64,000 nucleotides of DNA from Helopsaltes ochotensis. Its lineage: Eukaryota > Chordata > Aves > Passeriformes > Locustellidae. The stretch lies in NCBI GenBank assembly GCA_013400155.1, contig VXBM01001318.1, positions 11,022 through 75,021 on the forward strand, given 5' to 3'. Below the pieces are notes generated by a model that saw only the letters and a list, made by a program, of their open reading frames with translations, made no database searches and was not told the DNA's origin. A program made the translations under genes and the position numbers. Below are positions 49,174 to 61,439 of this stretch, in pieces (positions within the stretch are counted from its first letter, which is position 1; each line of letters starts with the position of its first letter).

Positions 49174-52100
49174 CCAAGGGGTATTCCAGCCTGATGATAA
49201 ATAGACATAAATTTGCAGTTTTCTTTGGTTTTCATCTCAAGTAACCACCTCCCACAGCAACTGGCGCCACATGAGGAGGAAGAAATCCCTGAAACAAGCA
49301 AGTTCTTTTTTCACCACACAGAAAGGAAACACGCAGGGAGAGACCATGCTTACAGCACATTTCTTAGGACTTTGCAGAAGAATCGTGGATCGAAATATTC
49401 ATTCTAAATTAATTTCTTGTGGTCAGTGTTGAGTATGGATGTCCTGCACTATCCTAGCAGCTACAAATTAATAAATATTTTATGTTTGTATAACAGTTTC
49501 GCTATGATTTGGGGTTCTATTCCCTTTTTTTGTAGTTGTTGTTTTCCTGTGCAAATCCTTCTTTATACCTTCTGTAACCTCTCATTGCTCTGCTGAGAAG
49601 GCAAGAAATTATTTCCCTGTGCAACACTGTTTAATTAAAACTTGTCAAAAATGAAAATATTACCTGTACTGGTGTAAACCACTCTTTCTGTATTCAAAAA
49701 TATTCTATAAACAGAACCCCATTTACACATTTCTCAAATAGGTACCAGTTATCTCTCATCTATCTAGAAGGGAAGGAAATCTTAGCAATATTAGCTATCT
49801 ATATACACGGCAGGAGACAAACAAAAATACAAATTCACATTGAGAATGGGCATAAAATTTTTCTCTTCTTACTATTCCTTTAAGACAGCCAGGAATAGAT
49901 GACAATTACAGTTATCCAGTAGTTTTCTATGCCATGGTTGTCTTTATCCACATTGTAAAAGGATGTGGAGCTATTAATGAACTCTATGAGTCATATCAGT
50001 CCTTCCTGGACTGATAGCAATGTGTAAAACCGACTTAAAAAAAAAAAAAAAAACAACACCCTGAAGCCACATGTGAAGTCCAACCCCTTCAGCTCCTAAA
50101 ACAAGTCCTGAGGGGGAAAGAAATAGTTGGAGATAGTCTGGATTTTAAATTTCATAGGATAATCACCCATCTGAGATTTGTTGTTTGGGTTTTTTCTTGG
50201 TTGGTTGGTTTTTTGCATCATTTTATGCAGCAGCACTGTGGATCCACTTGGAGCTGGCAGGAAGGAGACTTTCCAAAGCCTCTCTCTGCTAACCCATCAC
50301 CCCAGAGGCCGTGCTGCTCCCAGCACTGTTATGCCCCCTAAAAAAAAAAATGCATTATTTCATCACTGGGCTTGCCCTGTGCATTATTTTTAGAGCCTAT
50401 AAATGCCAATTTACTGCCATTACAAAACCCATCTCTTGACCGCAGTGAAAGCGTTCCAGCAACCCTAAGTTCCTGCATCAGGTGCATAAATTTCCATTTC
50501 ATTCACCAGCCACTGGGTGAGATCAGTCCAGCAGGCAGGAATGAGGAATTCAGCCGAGTGTGACACCTCTCCCCGGACGGGGCTGCTGCATGGAGTGTGT
50601 TAAGCAGTGCTGGTACCTACCCCGAGGGCAAAAAGTTCTTGAGAGAATAAAAGGAAGTTATTTTTCCAAAGAAAGCTTTAGAAGTACACCTTCCAAGACC
50701 TAATGTTCTGTTGAAATGGATACAATGGTGGAAGCTCCCTGTGGTGGTGACTTTCTTTGCTCTTTTTGCTTTATCCTTTTCTAAATCTTCCTACGGATTT
50801 CGTTTGTTTTTTTTTTTTTTTTTCGGCTGACACAGTGGAGTAAAAAACCATGGTTTGCGAGTTCCAGGTTGGGAGGAAGGTTATCAAATTGTCATTGATC
50901 AGTTTACTTGCTAATCTGCCTTTCCACTCCAAATTGTTTTGTGCTGAGCAGCAGGGGAAGAATGGAGTCAGAGGACAGGCAGGGAGATGGGGGCACCCAC
51001 CCCTCGGTGAGCAGCAAAGGGAAACATTAACTTCAGCAGCAGAGAAAACAGAGGTCATGAAAGAAGAGCAAAACACAGGCACAACAGCAAGACAACCCCT
51101 TAGAACTCTAACAGGGAAAAAAAATGGCAGTGGGGGATGAGAGAGGCTCAAGGGCAATGAGGTGAAACTCAGAGGAAGTGGAACAAACAGAAATGGATAT
51201 CACAGAGATAAAGAATCAAGAGAGTTGGAAAGAGACACGTTTTGTAACACATCAGCCTTTGCTGCAAATATGTGACTTAAACTCAGGGCAAGCTGCCTGT
51301 GTTTCTGCGGGGCATCCAGCTCGGGCAAAGGCCACACTGAACATGCCTGTAAATAATCCATGCTGTGGCACAGGGGCACAGTAAATACAGATTTAGGGGC
51401 AGATTAAGGTATGGCAACTAAATGACTGCAAGCAGTAGCCAAACAGCATTTCAAATTCGTCCCAAAGTTGTGAAGGCACTTTATTACATCATCTTTTATA
51501 TCACTGCCTGTCTGCTTTACTCCAGTTCTGGGCACATTTATCTGTCCTGCTACTCTCAACACTGCAGGGAAAATCCATCAGGAATCCTAATCCTCTGTTC
51601 CAGCTAAGTGAACAGCAGTCACACCCTGCATTCATGGACAGCCTGGATCAAATCTGGGCTTCTTGGGGATCCGAGAGCACACATTTTAAACATTAAAGAG
51701 TTTGGTCCAAGCTCAGTGCTGCAAAAGGTTCTGCTAAAAGTGGTGGCTCTTTTAAGGAAAGCAAATTGACGAGTGTGACATTATCCAACAGATGTGCACA
51801 CTTTAAATTATTTTTCCATAGGTCAGAGTGATTATCATATAAACAAGTTTGGGTTTTTTTTTATTATTATTATTTTATAGATACATCGTGTGTGTGTGTG
51901 TGCCTGTGTGTAAATGGAAAATCTTGGTTACCAATCCTAGTAAACCCCTGAAGATGAATTCCAGTTTTAGTAAGACATGGTTCTCCCTTCCAGATTCGAG
52001 CCACAGGTTTCCTTCTTGTGAGCACCTAGACCATCAGTTCTGCCAGAGGGGTTAAACACAATCATAATCAAACTATCTACTGCTGGTTCATTTATAAATT

Positions 52101-54980
52101 TAATAAAAATGTACTTTCCAAACCAGAGCACACGTTCCATATGCAATATTTAACACTCAAATGATACCACATCTATAGATCTACATAAAAATTATGCATA
52201 TCTGAAGTAATAAAGAGCCAAACTGATTATTAACAGGGTAGTTTATAAATGTAGTATTTTTTTTCAATTTTATTACTGATAAGAGCCTAAGACTTCCTTA
52301 TGTAATATTTATGTATAAATTTATGTATGGCTGTGCAGCAATATTTGTTTTGAGTGCCAATTCTCACTGGGTAATTATGAAATAAGATTCATGCCAGAGA
52401 GGCATTTCCTTCAAGTTTTCAAAGCAAAGAGAAAAGGCTGGGTAAGATTTCTTTTTTTTTTTTAATTCACACAGCACACAGGACTACAGAGAAAAGAGCC
52501 ACAAAGTTACTGTGCAGAAATTAGTCTCACCTCTATCTACAAATATTTCAACAAGCTATTTTCTTAAGGGAGAAATTAGTGATAAAAGATGTGAAAAAAG
52601 TCACTGTGTCACCACCAACCTTCACAAAAACTTGGAGGAAATGCAGTGGGTTCCACCTGCCTTGGCCAACATGAAAATTGGTGTGGAACTTTTGGAGTTC
52701 CTAAAATATTTCTAAAGTCAAACTTGTCTCACCAGACTTGTTCAGGACTGCAGGAGGGGACTTCAGCTGCTGCTCGTGATGCATAAATGGATGAAGGGAT
52801 ATTGTTTACCAGCCTCAAAAAACCGAGTTCAACCCACATTTGTGTATCTTGTAGACCTACTCCCTGATGTCTCCACCACAGAACAGAGATAGACAGACAC
52901 AGTGCAAACTTCAAGCTAATTTTAGTAATGAAACATTAGCCTTTGCTGTCTGATAATTAATAACACAGTGTTTGGTTCAACAAGGATATAATTAAAGTTT
53001 CAAATGCAAGCGCTATAAATTACAGATACTTTGGGATTATAAATCTCCGCAGAGTTTTTTTAATGAAAATAAATTGAACTGACATTGTTTCCAGAGGAGT
53101 TGACTCATTTCACCTTCACTCTCAGTATCTGATTAAGCTCTCTGTCTTTTGGAAGCTTTTGAAATATCTTCCTGGCAAATATGAGCTGAGCACCACCCAG
53201 TGTCATAAAGCAAGCCACCACAAAATCCATCAGTATTGGCTGTATGCATAACCTGACTACTCGTGGAGATTTAGTAACTTTACATTAAGGGCTGAAATAA
53301 TTACTTTAGGCTTCATGGATACATGAATATTTCTATTATGCTACTTGATCATCCCTAAAATTGCAACTTTATTAAGAGGTCCCCGGCACAATAACCTGGT
53401 CCACTTTGATTAAAAGAGCTACATTCCATTTCTGTCATAAAGCACAGATGACAGAGGCAGGGTAAAAGAATATCAATGGAGCCTTGAGCCTAAGTGGAAG
53501 ACAAAGTAAATGGAAATTAAAATAATAATAAAGTGTAATGGTATCTACTTTCTCAAAAAAAAAAAATAGTAGAAATACTTTGATCTGAAATGTCTGATTA
53601 AATGGGAATATGGCTCATCCTTTTCCATAAAGCCAGGATTAATTCCACCAAGCAGACATTTCATTTTTTTTTCCTTAATGGGGATCATCCAAAGTCTCGA
53701 GCAACCTTAAATCTTCACATCTGTTTACAAAATAAATATGCAGAAGTTACTAAAGATATTTCTACATTTTAAAAGCTTATTACATTATGGACAAAATCTA
53801 AAAAGAGACAAAAACAAAGAGCATAACTGGTAACTGACATTCAAAGAATAACATATTTTCTGTCCTGAGTAAGGTATACTTATATATATATAAGATACTT
53901 CATTTTTGATCAAAAGGGCAAAAGAGGTTATGCAGAATTTGAGTGATAATAAAATTGAACAAATATTTCAGCTGTTATTAATTTTGTATTTTGCACTTGA
54001 CGTATTTTTGATAAAGGAAATATTGCAGCCAGGAGCCTGCCCCAGACATTCTAGCATGAAAAGAAGAATATCTGGGAGGTAAAAAAGTTGTAAGCTAAGG
54101 AACTCAGCTATCAGAAACACTCCCTCCTATGCAGCTGAAGTAAGAAATAGCAGCTAAAGGTTATTCTAGAAATCCTGCCACGTGGTCAGGTAAAATATCT
54201 CACTCCAAATGAACCTAACCATGTATTTCATTTTAAGCTTGATCTCCCAAGTGTTTCTTTTCCTCAGGCCTGCTTTATTTTTATAATATTTGGCCCTTCC
54301 TCTCTACTTGAGAGCGTATTCTGCCACTTCTGGTGGTCTGTCACAGGAATCAGAACTAAACAAAGATGGAACTGGAAAAGGTTCAGAGAGAAACAACAAA
54401 ATAAGAAATTTCTGATGCACTAGGTGGAAAGGTTTGATCAAACCCAGAACCATTTATGTCTTTGAGCACTTTTAGTCTGCTTTGCCAGATAAAATTAAAA
54501 ACAAAAATGAAACCAAATCTTTACTGGTTTTTCATAACTTTAGCAGTGTGGGAAAATGTAGAGGCAAATATTGCTCTTTGAGGTTCAAAGTACAGAGGGT
54601 ACAAGGAAACCTTCATAGCTGCAGAGGCTTTAATTCAGCTTTGGAGAATGACACGTCTTTGTCCATTCAGGATTCTGCTCCGTAATTATCAGATTCCAAA
54701 CTGCTCACAGCCCCACGTGCTGCCGGGGAACGCTCCATCATCCTGGCATCCCACAGGAAAAATATTGCAGCAGCAGCCTCTGCTCCCGCTGATTTCTGCA
54801 AAGCTGCCACGATATCTTCTGGTGGGAGCAGCAGAGCAATTCAGTGCCTTTGGCAGATGCTCAGAGAAGGGTTCCTGAGGTGTCTGAGGCTGGACCCCAG
54901 CAGGAAAGGAAAAAAAAATACAGGAAAAAATGAGGGAGGGGGGAAAGACAGAGCCTCCCTGGCAGGGAAAAACCCTACCA
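49173..54980. other. Unique DNA, no gene seen
   Basis: Nearly 6 kb without a recognisable exon or mobile element. Minor simple repeats: an A run near 50038-50053, a T run near 50807-50823, (TTA)n near 51861-51873, (TG)n near 51888-51901 and a TATA repeat near 53880-53891. Confidence 0.5.
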
Positions 54981-55222
54981 AACAAGGAGGAAGGCAGAGA
55001 GCCCTCTCCACTTCTAAATCCAGATTTTCCTCTCCTAACAGTCCCTCTGATTGTGTTAAGAAAATCTTTACTAAAATGTGATGAGCAAACTTCCCAAGCA
55101 CTTGGCAAAACACCCTAAAGCCCTGGGTCCCCTATGAAGGAGCCGTGAAAGCTTGCACAGGAAACTCAGCAGAAATTGAGGTGACATGTCCAAACATGAA
55201 AAATGCTGCTTTTTATTGTGGG
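54981..55222 (+). repeat. Diverged direct repeat, copy 1
   Basis: This roughly 240-bp segment recurs at 56151-56406 in the same orientation, about nine in ten bases alike by eye, with small indels. It includes GCAGAGAGCCCTCTC, a pyrimidine tract ending CTCCTAACAG that looks like a splice acceptor, and CCCAAGCACTTGGCAAAAC. It matches no family I recognise. Confidence 0.9.
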
Positions 55223-56150
55223 AAAAGGTTTTCCTCACCTGAATCTCAATTCAAAGAAGAATTTCAAAACCATTCAAACTTTAATAAAGCATTAGTTTCT
55301 AAAAGACTGAGTCAGGGCACAATTAACACTAAAGAGAATTAACCTTTTTTTCTCTGAAAACATTTCAAAAGAATTCAACATAAATACTGTGGGCCAAAGA
55401 AACACAAACCCTGAAATAAACAAAAGTGCAAGAAGGAACTCTCTGCACTTCCATTATGATCTTATTTTCTCTGGAAAATTAGATTTCTCACACTATGCAT
55501 GTATCCCTTCATAAAAGCAAGGAAATTTCAGAAACTTTAAGAATGTCAAATAGTTAGGAAAAAAGATTATACAAATTCACTGAAATAGGTACATCAACCT
55601 CCACAGAAATAATCTTTTTCAGAGAAAAGCAATGTATCATTACCTGCCCCCAAAATCTCCATCTCCTGCGCTATACTTAGGTTCTCACAAAACTCGTTGA
55701 AGATTTATTCTTATGACAAAGTGGAGGAAATTATTGCCGCTGACAGCCTGCAAGGATTGTTTAGCTTTGTGCCAGTGTATAGTTTTCCAGTCAGATGGAT
55801 CACTGCAGCTGCAAATGGTGAAATGGAGAAGAATAGCTGCTCTATGTGCAGCAAAGTGACTCACTAGAACATAATTTTTCCGGGAAAGAATAAACTCTCC
55901 CGAAAGGTTAACTGATGTTAGCACTTAATATAAAAGCTGTATTAATGTCATCAGCTAAACCCTTGGCTGAGCTGATGCTGCTGCCTCTCAAGTGATCTTT
56001 AGCATTGCTTTGAAGGTACTTAAAACATAACAAATGTAATAATTAAACTCAAACTTCAAACTTTTTTGGGTTTAGAGAGCTTTCTTTGCTGTTTCTGGCA
56101 GCTACTAAGGGACATGAGCAGTGTCACACAGTGAAAAAGCAAATAAGCCC
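55223..56150. other. Spacer between the two direct-repeat copies
   Basis: Unique-looking sequence about 930 bp long. No gene recognised, and no further similarity to the repeat copies seen. Confidence 0.5.
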
Positions 56151-56406
56151 CAAATGAGGAGGGAGGCAGAGAGCCCTCTCTACTTCTAAATCCAGATTTT
56201 CCTCTCCTAACAGTGTCTCTGGTTGTGTTGAAAAGAAAATCATCACTGAAATGTAATGAGCAAACTTCCCAAGCACTTGGCAAAACACCCTAAGCCCTTT
56301 ACATGGATCTCCTATGAGGAAGGAGCTGTGAAAGATTGCACAGAAAACTCAGCAGAAATTGAGGTGGCATCTCCAAATATGAAAAATGCTGCCTTTTATT
56401 GTGGGA
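56151..56406 (+). repeat. Diverged direct repeat, copy 2
   Basis: Second copy of the segment at 54981-55222, slightly longer through small insertions, for example after GTTGTGTTGAAAAG and around CTATGAGGAAGGAG. The two copies diverge sharply at GTGGG at their 3' ends and less sharply at the 5' end. Open frames on both strands run through both copies but accumulate amino-acid changes, so selection for coding is not apparent. Confidence 0.9.
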
Positions 56407-57830
56407 TACAGGGAACTGGCTGGGACAAGTTCTGTACACACTCCAAAGAGAAAGCAGCATTACCGCTCTGTGCTGATCTCAGGCAGCGGGTGTACAGTCA
56501 GGAATAAACTTCAAACTGAGAATATCTACGTGTGGAGGGAGGGGATTATGTGGATTATCCGTGAATATCTGGATGCAATTCCGTACCTGTGCATGGCAGG
56601 GGAAGCTGAGGTGTCTGCTGTAAACCAGTGTCCTAGCAGGCTTTAAGAGCAGTTACCACATGGTTGGGTTTTTTCAGAAAAGTTGCCACAGTTCCTTATT
56701 TTTGTGGATGATCAATACCCATCTAAAAGCTGTTTTCTGTTCTTAGACCACATTTTTGCTTCCTGAAAATCAAAATAATTTCAGTTTCCCAGCCACCATA
56801 TGTATTCACTAGATCACTAGTGGGATCACTGGGCAGTGACCAGTTTTAATGCTCAGTCACTTAATTTCTTTTTTTTTTTTTTTTTAATTCTTTTTGTACA
56901 GGTTTTCAGAAGGGGCAATAAGGAGTGATGGGATCATTGGCAGATCACATATTTTAGGAAGTGCCTTTACTCTACAAGAAATCAACCTGCAATCTCCCTA
57001 TTTTATCTTCATTTCTTTTCTCAAAAGTATTTTAACCTTCTCTTCCTGCACACTGCAGAAAATTAAGCCATAAATCCTGGATTTATTTGGTATAAGTAGA
57101 AGAATTCTATGGAATTACAAATGTGTTTCTATGAGAAGCACTGTTTTTAGACTGAAACCATCCCAGAAAAAAAAAGGCAAGAGCAGCCTGGAGAGACGGA
57201 GTGTGACTTTGGGGCGGTAGAAAAGCCAGGAGGGTGAATCTGTTTGCTGGAATTTCAGCCCTGGGAGCTCCTGGATACCCCTACCACAGCAGCCAGAATT
57301 CCATGGCTAAAACACTCCAACACTGAGGACACTGCAGAAGTCCTGCCCTGAGCCCTCCAGAGGGTTAAAGCCAAAGAGTTCCCCAATGTCCCCTCACCTC
57401 TTTTGTTCAACAAAGCAGAACTCAATATGATCAAATTCCAGAGCAATGGAGCTCAGTGGATTTGTTTGCCTAGCTCCCCCCAAAATTCTTACATACTTAT
57501 GCTACCAAAAAACAAATTGAAGTGGGAAAGGACAAACAATACATCAATATAAATAAAAACAAACATTAAAACTAGAAATGAAGACAGCTATTAATTTTCT
57601 TCGTTAGAAAAGTAACAACCTTACAGCACTCTGTATTTTTTTTCTATTTATGTAGCAGAACACCCTGGAAGGGAGGCCGTGTCAGGCACATTAAATTATT
57701 TCTGTACCACAAGGAGCAAGAGGGAATGCAGGAAAGATACCAGCAACTGTGATGACAGTCCAGAAATTGAAATTAATAAACACTAAAAAAGCGCCCACCA
57801 ACTCCCACACCCCTTGTCTTTGCCAAGAGA
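56407..57830. other. Unique DNA, no gene seen
   Basis: No recognisable gene. A T run lies near 56870-56885. A small inverted pair CACTAGATCACTAGTG occurs near 56807-56822. Confidence 0.5.
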
Positions 57831-57892
57831 GGTTGGGCTGGATGACCCTTGAGGTCCCCTTTCAACTTGATATTTTAAATTCTGTGATATCT
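57831..57892 (+). mobile_element. CR1 LINE, extreme 3' tip
   Basis: GGTTGGGCTGGATGACCCTT, GAGGTCCCCTTTCAACTTGA and AATTCTGTGATA match the last part of CR1. It is severely truncated at its 5' end, with no coding content. Confidence 0.8.
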
Positions 57893-58596
57893 TGGTGCTG
57901 TTTAGGTCAATGGTTCAGCTCCAGGCAATCAGAATTTGAGCATGAGCTTAGGGTTAAACCCATGTTCACATCTAACAATCAATTCAAAGAAATAAATTAG
58001 CAGGGAAGCATCTCTGGAATCACAAATATTTCTTAAAAGCCTGCTATAAATGATTCAACATCAGAAGAAATCTGCAGGAATGCTGATTAGAGGACAAGGT
58101 TGTACAAGCACAGTACAAAATGTGATTAATTTCACAGTAATTAACACCATATGCAGCTTATGCATCACACAGTTCAGTATATAAAAAATGTTGAAAACAC
58201 ATTTGTATTTAAAAAATAAAAATTAAAAAGTCACAAAAGGAGTTATTGAGTGCTTTTAACTGAAGCCCAGCTTGCTTTTGTGTCACAAGTCCCATCCCAA
58301 TTCCCTGCTTTTTCTCCAAATGATCACAGCTCTAAAGTGGTTTTAAATTGCTATTGTAGGAAAAGGCAAATTATTTTAGGAGGTTAGAAGTCATCCTGTC
58401 ACCCTGTAATTTCTTTAATTACAACACTGTGTAGGTGGAGAACGTGCAAAATCTATGTAAGATGTCTCTGTTAGAGAAGGAGTTGGGTATTCTCTCATGG
58501 AACACATAAAGACAGATTGAAGGGAGGATTAAAGTTCTGCCTGTTGCTCACAGTTTGGGGTTTATAGGGCACCCCTGCTCCCAGTACATCCTGATC
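57893..58596. other. Unique DNA, no gene seen
   Basis: No gene recognised. The sequence is ordinary up to the target duplication of the LTR that follows. Confidence 0.5.
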
Positions 58597-58602
58597 CTGG
58601 GC

Positions 58603-59070
58603 TGTGGGAAATGGATTTGTAGGGAATTCTCAAAGCCTGACAGAAAGCTCACATAATGTGCATCTGCATGCAAACCTTGAGATAAGACATGTTGATTTAG
58701 GAGGGCCATGGAATAAGACAGACATTGCTGAGGGAGAAATGGAACTGGAAACAAATTTCAAGGGATTGTCTTGCAAATAAGAATTGGAGAAACAGAACTA
58801 TGAAAGATGCATTACAGTAGGACCCACAAGAGGTAATTTTAGATTGTTGGCTTTAGGGCATTAACAGCACTGTGTGGCAAAAGCTGATAGGCCAAAGAAC
58901 TCTTATAATGAATTATAATTAGGAAATGGTTTGGCTTCTGATTGTGATGGCGTGAACTGTAACATCTGTATTACAGTCTCACCCTTCCCATGAAACTGAA
59001 AATGGAATAAAAGTTTTTAAAACACCTCTCAGGAGCCCCGTCTCTGGTCAGAAAAGGGCATAATTCGACA
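58603..59070 (+). mobile_element. Solo LTR, family C, 468 bp
   Basis: It starts TGTGGGAAATGG and ends ATTCGACA, flanked by CTGGGC (58597-58602) and CTGGGT (59071-59076), a 6-bp duplication with one transition. A TA-rich core (CTTATAATGAATTATAATTA) near 58902-58921 and AATAAA at 59006-59011 lie at LTR-like spacing. It is the first of four LTRs in this 3-kb cluster. Confidence 0.75.
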
Positions 59071-59221
59071 CTGGGTGCCTTCAAGGATGCTGCCACACAA
59101 CAGGTGAGACAGCTGCTCAATAATTTCACACTCAATTATTGAATTAATGGAAGAGAAGCATGAGTAAAGGCTTGGGGAAGAGTTTCAGGATTGCCTGGGA
59201 ATAAACAGAAGCCTGACAGGC

Positions 59222-59712
59222 TGTCCTAGGTTGCAATGTAAGATTGTGCCCAGGGTATGCATTCTATCCCCACGAGCCGTTGGAGCCAAGGTGGGGCAGT
59301 GTTTTCCTTATCTTCTGTTACCGAGCCTAACAATGCCTCGCCACATGACTCATAGATAACTCCCTCCAGGAGTTATCTCTGTTTGATGGGCCATCNNNNN
59401 NNNNNNNNNNNNNNNNNNNNNNNNNNNNNNNNNNNNNNNNNNNNNNNNNNNNNNNNNNNNNNNNNNNNNNNNNNNNNNNNNNNNNNNNNNNNNNNNNNNN
59501 NNNNNNNNNNNNNNNNNNNNNNNNNNNNNNNNNNNNNNNNNNNNNNNNNNNNNNNNNNNNNNNNNNNNNNNNNNNNNNNNNNNNNNNNNNNNNNNNNNNN
59601 NNNNNNNNNNNNNNNNNNNNNNNNNNNNNNNNNNNNNNNNTCTTTTCTTTTCCTCTTATTAAATTGTGTTTCTGACTTGAAGTCTTTCTGGTTTTGCTTT
59701 CAAACCAGTACA
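59222..59712 (+). mobile_element. Solo LTR, family B (ERVL-like), gapped copy
   Basis: It starts TGTCCTAGGTTGCAATG and ends CCAGTACA, with an exact 5-bp duplication CAGGC (59217-59221 and 59713-59717). The ATTAAA signal is at 59658-59663. Bases 59396-59640 are undetermined, and the break comes just after the hairpin that is tandemly duplicated in the sister copy at 44784-45383. The missing part corresponds to about 350 bp in the sister, while 245 N are given. Confidence 0.92.
59396..59640. other. Assembly gap inside the family B LTR
   Basis: 245 undetermined bases. The left edge stops at GGGCCATC, immediately after the AGATAACTCC/GGAGTTATCT hairpin. The frames reported across it are artefacts. 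Confidence 0.98.
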
Positions 59713-59717
59713 CAGGC

Positions 59718-60040
59718 CTTCGCCCAGCAAGGATTTATTTACCTCCTGCACTTGCAGAACATTCAGCTGCTCGCTAATAAGAAACAAGGAGCTATGATGC
59801 AAGATTTATACAGCAATAATGAGGGGATTTGTTAGCACGATTCTGATTATTCCGTAATGAAAGTCTAATGAAACTAATAAAGCTTCGTCACAGCCTGCAG
59901 GGATCTTGCCAGGAGGCAGACAGAGTGTGGGAATCAGGCTGTGGGAGGTCTTTGGGAAGGTGGGAGAGGAGCAGGTCCCACCTGCCACTGAGGGCTGCTG
60001 GGCAGGGACAGCCAGCCTCAAACCTGTACCAGGAACGCTC
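59718..60040. other. Spacer between LTRs, no gene seen
   Basis: About 320 bp of unique-looking sequence separating the family B and family D LTRs. Confidence 0.5.
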
Positions 60041-60044
60041 ATCC

Positions 60045-60505
60045 TGATAGCATTTGGTAGCACAAGGGTTAAATCTTGGCCGCTTGAAAATGTTCTTAGA
60101 AGATAGGAGCAGGATTTAGGGGGAGAGTGGAAAACCAGTCGGGATAGAAATCAGTGAAACTAGCAATACTAAAAGGGATGGGCTAAGTTAGGTAATCCTT
60201 GCTTTGTCTTTGTTAACTCGAGTGTACCCAGATATAACCATTAAATATAATTAAAAGCATAACGTAAGAGAATACAGAATGATCTGATCGTAGTTAGGGT
60301 GAAGAAATATTTTCCGAAACTCAAGATTTCTGCTTTAGTTAATTATGGATTCTTTATGTAACCAGAAGATATAAAACCTATGTGCTCGAAATGTATCTCT
60401 GAAGTTCTGATTTGGGTTATGCATGAACCCCAGACTGCCGGGCCCTTCAAATAAAGCACCGCATACACTCATGCTTCGTGTGAATGTGTGTTTTCAACGC
60501 TAACA
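60045..60505 (+). mobile_element. Solo LTR, family D, 461 bp
   Basis: The ends are near-inverted, TGATAGC and GCTAACA, and the flanks are an exact 4-bp duplication ATCC (60041-60044 and 60506-60509), the length typical of class I (gamma-retrovirus-like) insertions. A TATA-like ATATAAAA at 60369-60376 precedes AATAAA at 60450-60455 by about 80 bp, and a T/G-rich U5 follows. No retroviral gene adjoins it. Confidence 0.85.
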
Positions 60506-60509
60506 ATCC

Positions 60510-61130
60510 CAAAAGTACAGCAGGTCCTTTCCCCTCCAGACAGCTGCTGAGAGCACGGCAGGAGGAGCTGGGGCAAAGACCAAGCCCAGCAAAGTCCCAA
60601 CAGCCTGCACGGGAAGGTCGTTGCATATTCATGCCTGCAAATCAGGGAAAACTGAATTCACTACGCTCCACCTGTGAGTTCAGGGCGCAGAGGTGGCTTC
60701 TGCATCAAGAGGATGCAGTGGGGGGATACCTGGGCAAGGAGAGGGATCCGAGAGGGTCACAGCCACTTCTACAAGGGACGGTGGGAAGGCCAGATCTCCC
60801 CCAGAGAGAAGGCTGACGGGGATACACAGTTAACATCTCCAAAATCATAGAAGCAGCACCCTTTATTGCGTAGTCCTGCACTACCAAAGCAGACAGTAAA
60901 GTGGAGAGGTAGAGATGTGTGTGACATCCCTAATCCATCACACGTGGATGCAGGAGAACCATAAGAGGAGAAAGGCTAAGCAAGAGTGCCTTGGCTCACA
61001 CAATCCCCCCAAACAGTGTTAGTCTGAAATGCCACTGCTGGAGACCCAGCCTGGGCCTCCATGGACCAATGCCCCCAGCAGGTCAGTCCTGCTCTTAACA
61101 ACTCAGGCTGTGTGAGAAAAAGGGGAGATG
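60510..61130. other. Spacer between LTRs, with a possible minus-strand LTR remnant
   Basis: On the minus strand CAATAAAGGG (plus near 60859-60868) and a TGTTTGGGG start-like word (plus ending at 61015) suggest part of another LTR. I found no second boundary or duplication, so this is only a suspicion. No gene recognised. Confidence 0.3.
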
Positions 61131-61136
61131 TCCTTG

Positions 61137-61439
61137 TGATGCTGTTTCACACCACAGCGACGCAGACTCTGAGATTCAGAAGGCTGAAAATGACTCCTTT
61201 ATTTTGGGATGCGTGACCCTTGTATATCATTTTACACAGACCAATTTGATTGGTGAAACAAAGGCAAACCTCTTCCATCACACTGGTCACACCAGAGGAA
61301 CATCAAGAAGAAACCTCTCCTGTGAGAAGGAATGAACAACAGAGGTACAGTCACAAAAACATTTCTCTTGTGTACAGAGAATGGCCTGGGAAAAGAATTT
61401 CAGAAACCAAAACATCTCAGGCACAAAAGCAGGGCTACA
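61137..61439 (-). mobile_element. Solo LTR, family A, copy 2
   Basis: A 303-bp unit flanked by an exact 6-bp duplication TCCTTG (61131-61136 and 61440-61445). On the minus strand it starts TGTAGCCCTG and ends CATCA. It has a CCAAT box (plus 61249-61253), a TATA-like region (plus 61222-61228) and AATAAA (plus 61198-61203). It aligns along its whole length with 11548-11852, with scattered substitutions and small indels. Class II-like by duplication length. Confidence 0.92.

Noticed and set aside
54689..56283. Two similar minus-strand frames (54689-55108 and 56056-56283) as paralogous small proteins
   Set aside because: They arise from the duplicated DNA segment. Many of the differences change amino acids, which argues against coding selection.
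44784..59712. The two family B LTRs as the ends of a single provirus
   Set aside because: They are in opposite orientation, have different target duplications (GTTTG and CAGGC), and no retroviral genes lie between them.
11548..61439. The two family A LTRs as a provirus
   Set aside because: They are 50 kb apart with different flanks and other insertions between; each is a solo LTR.
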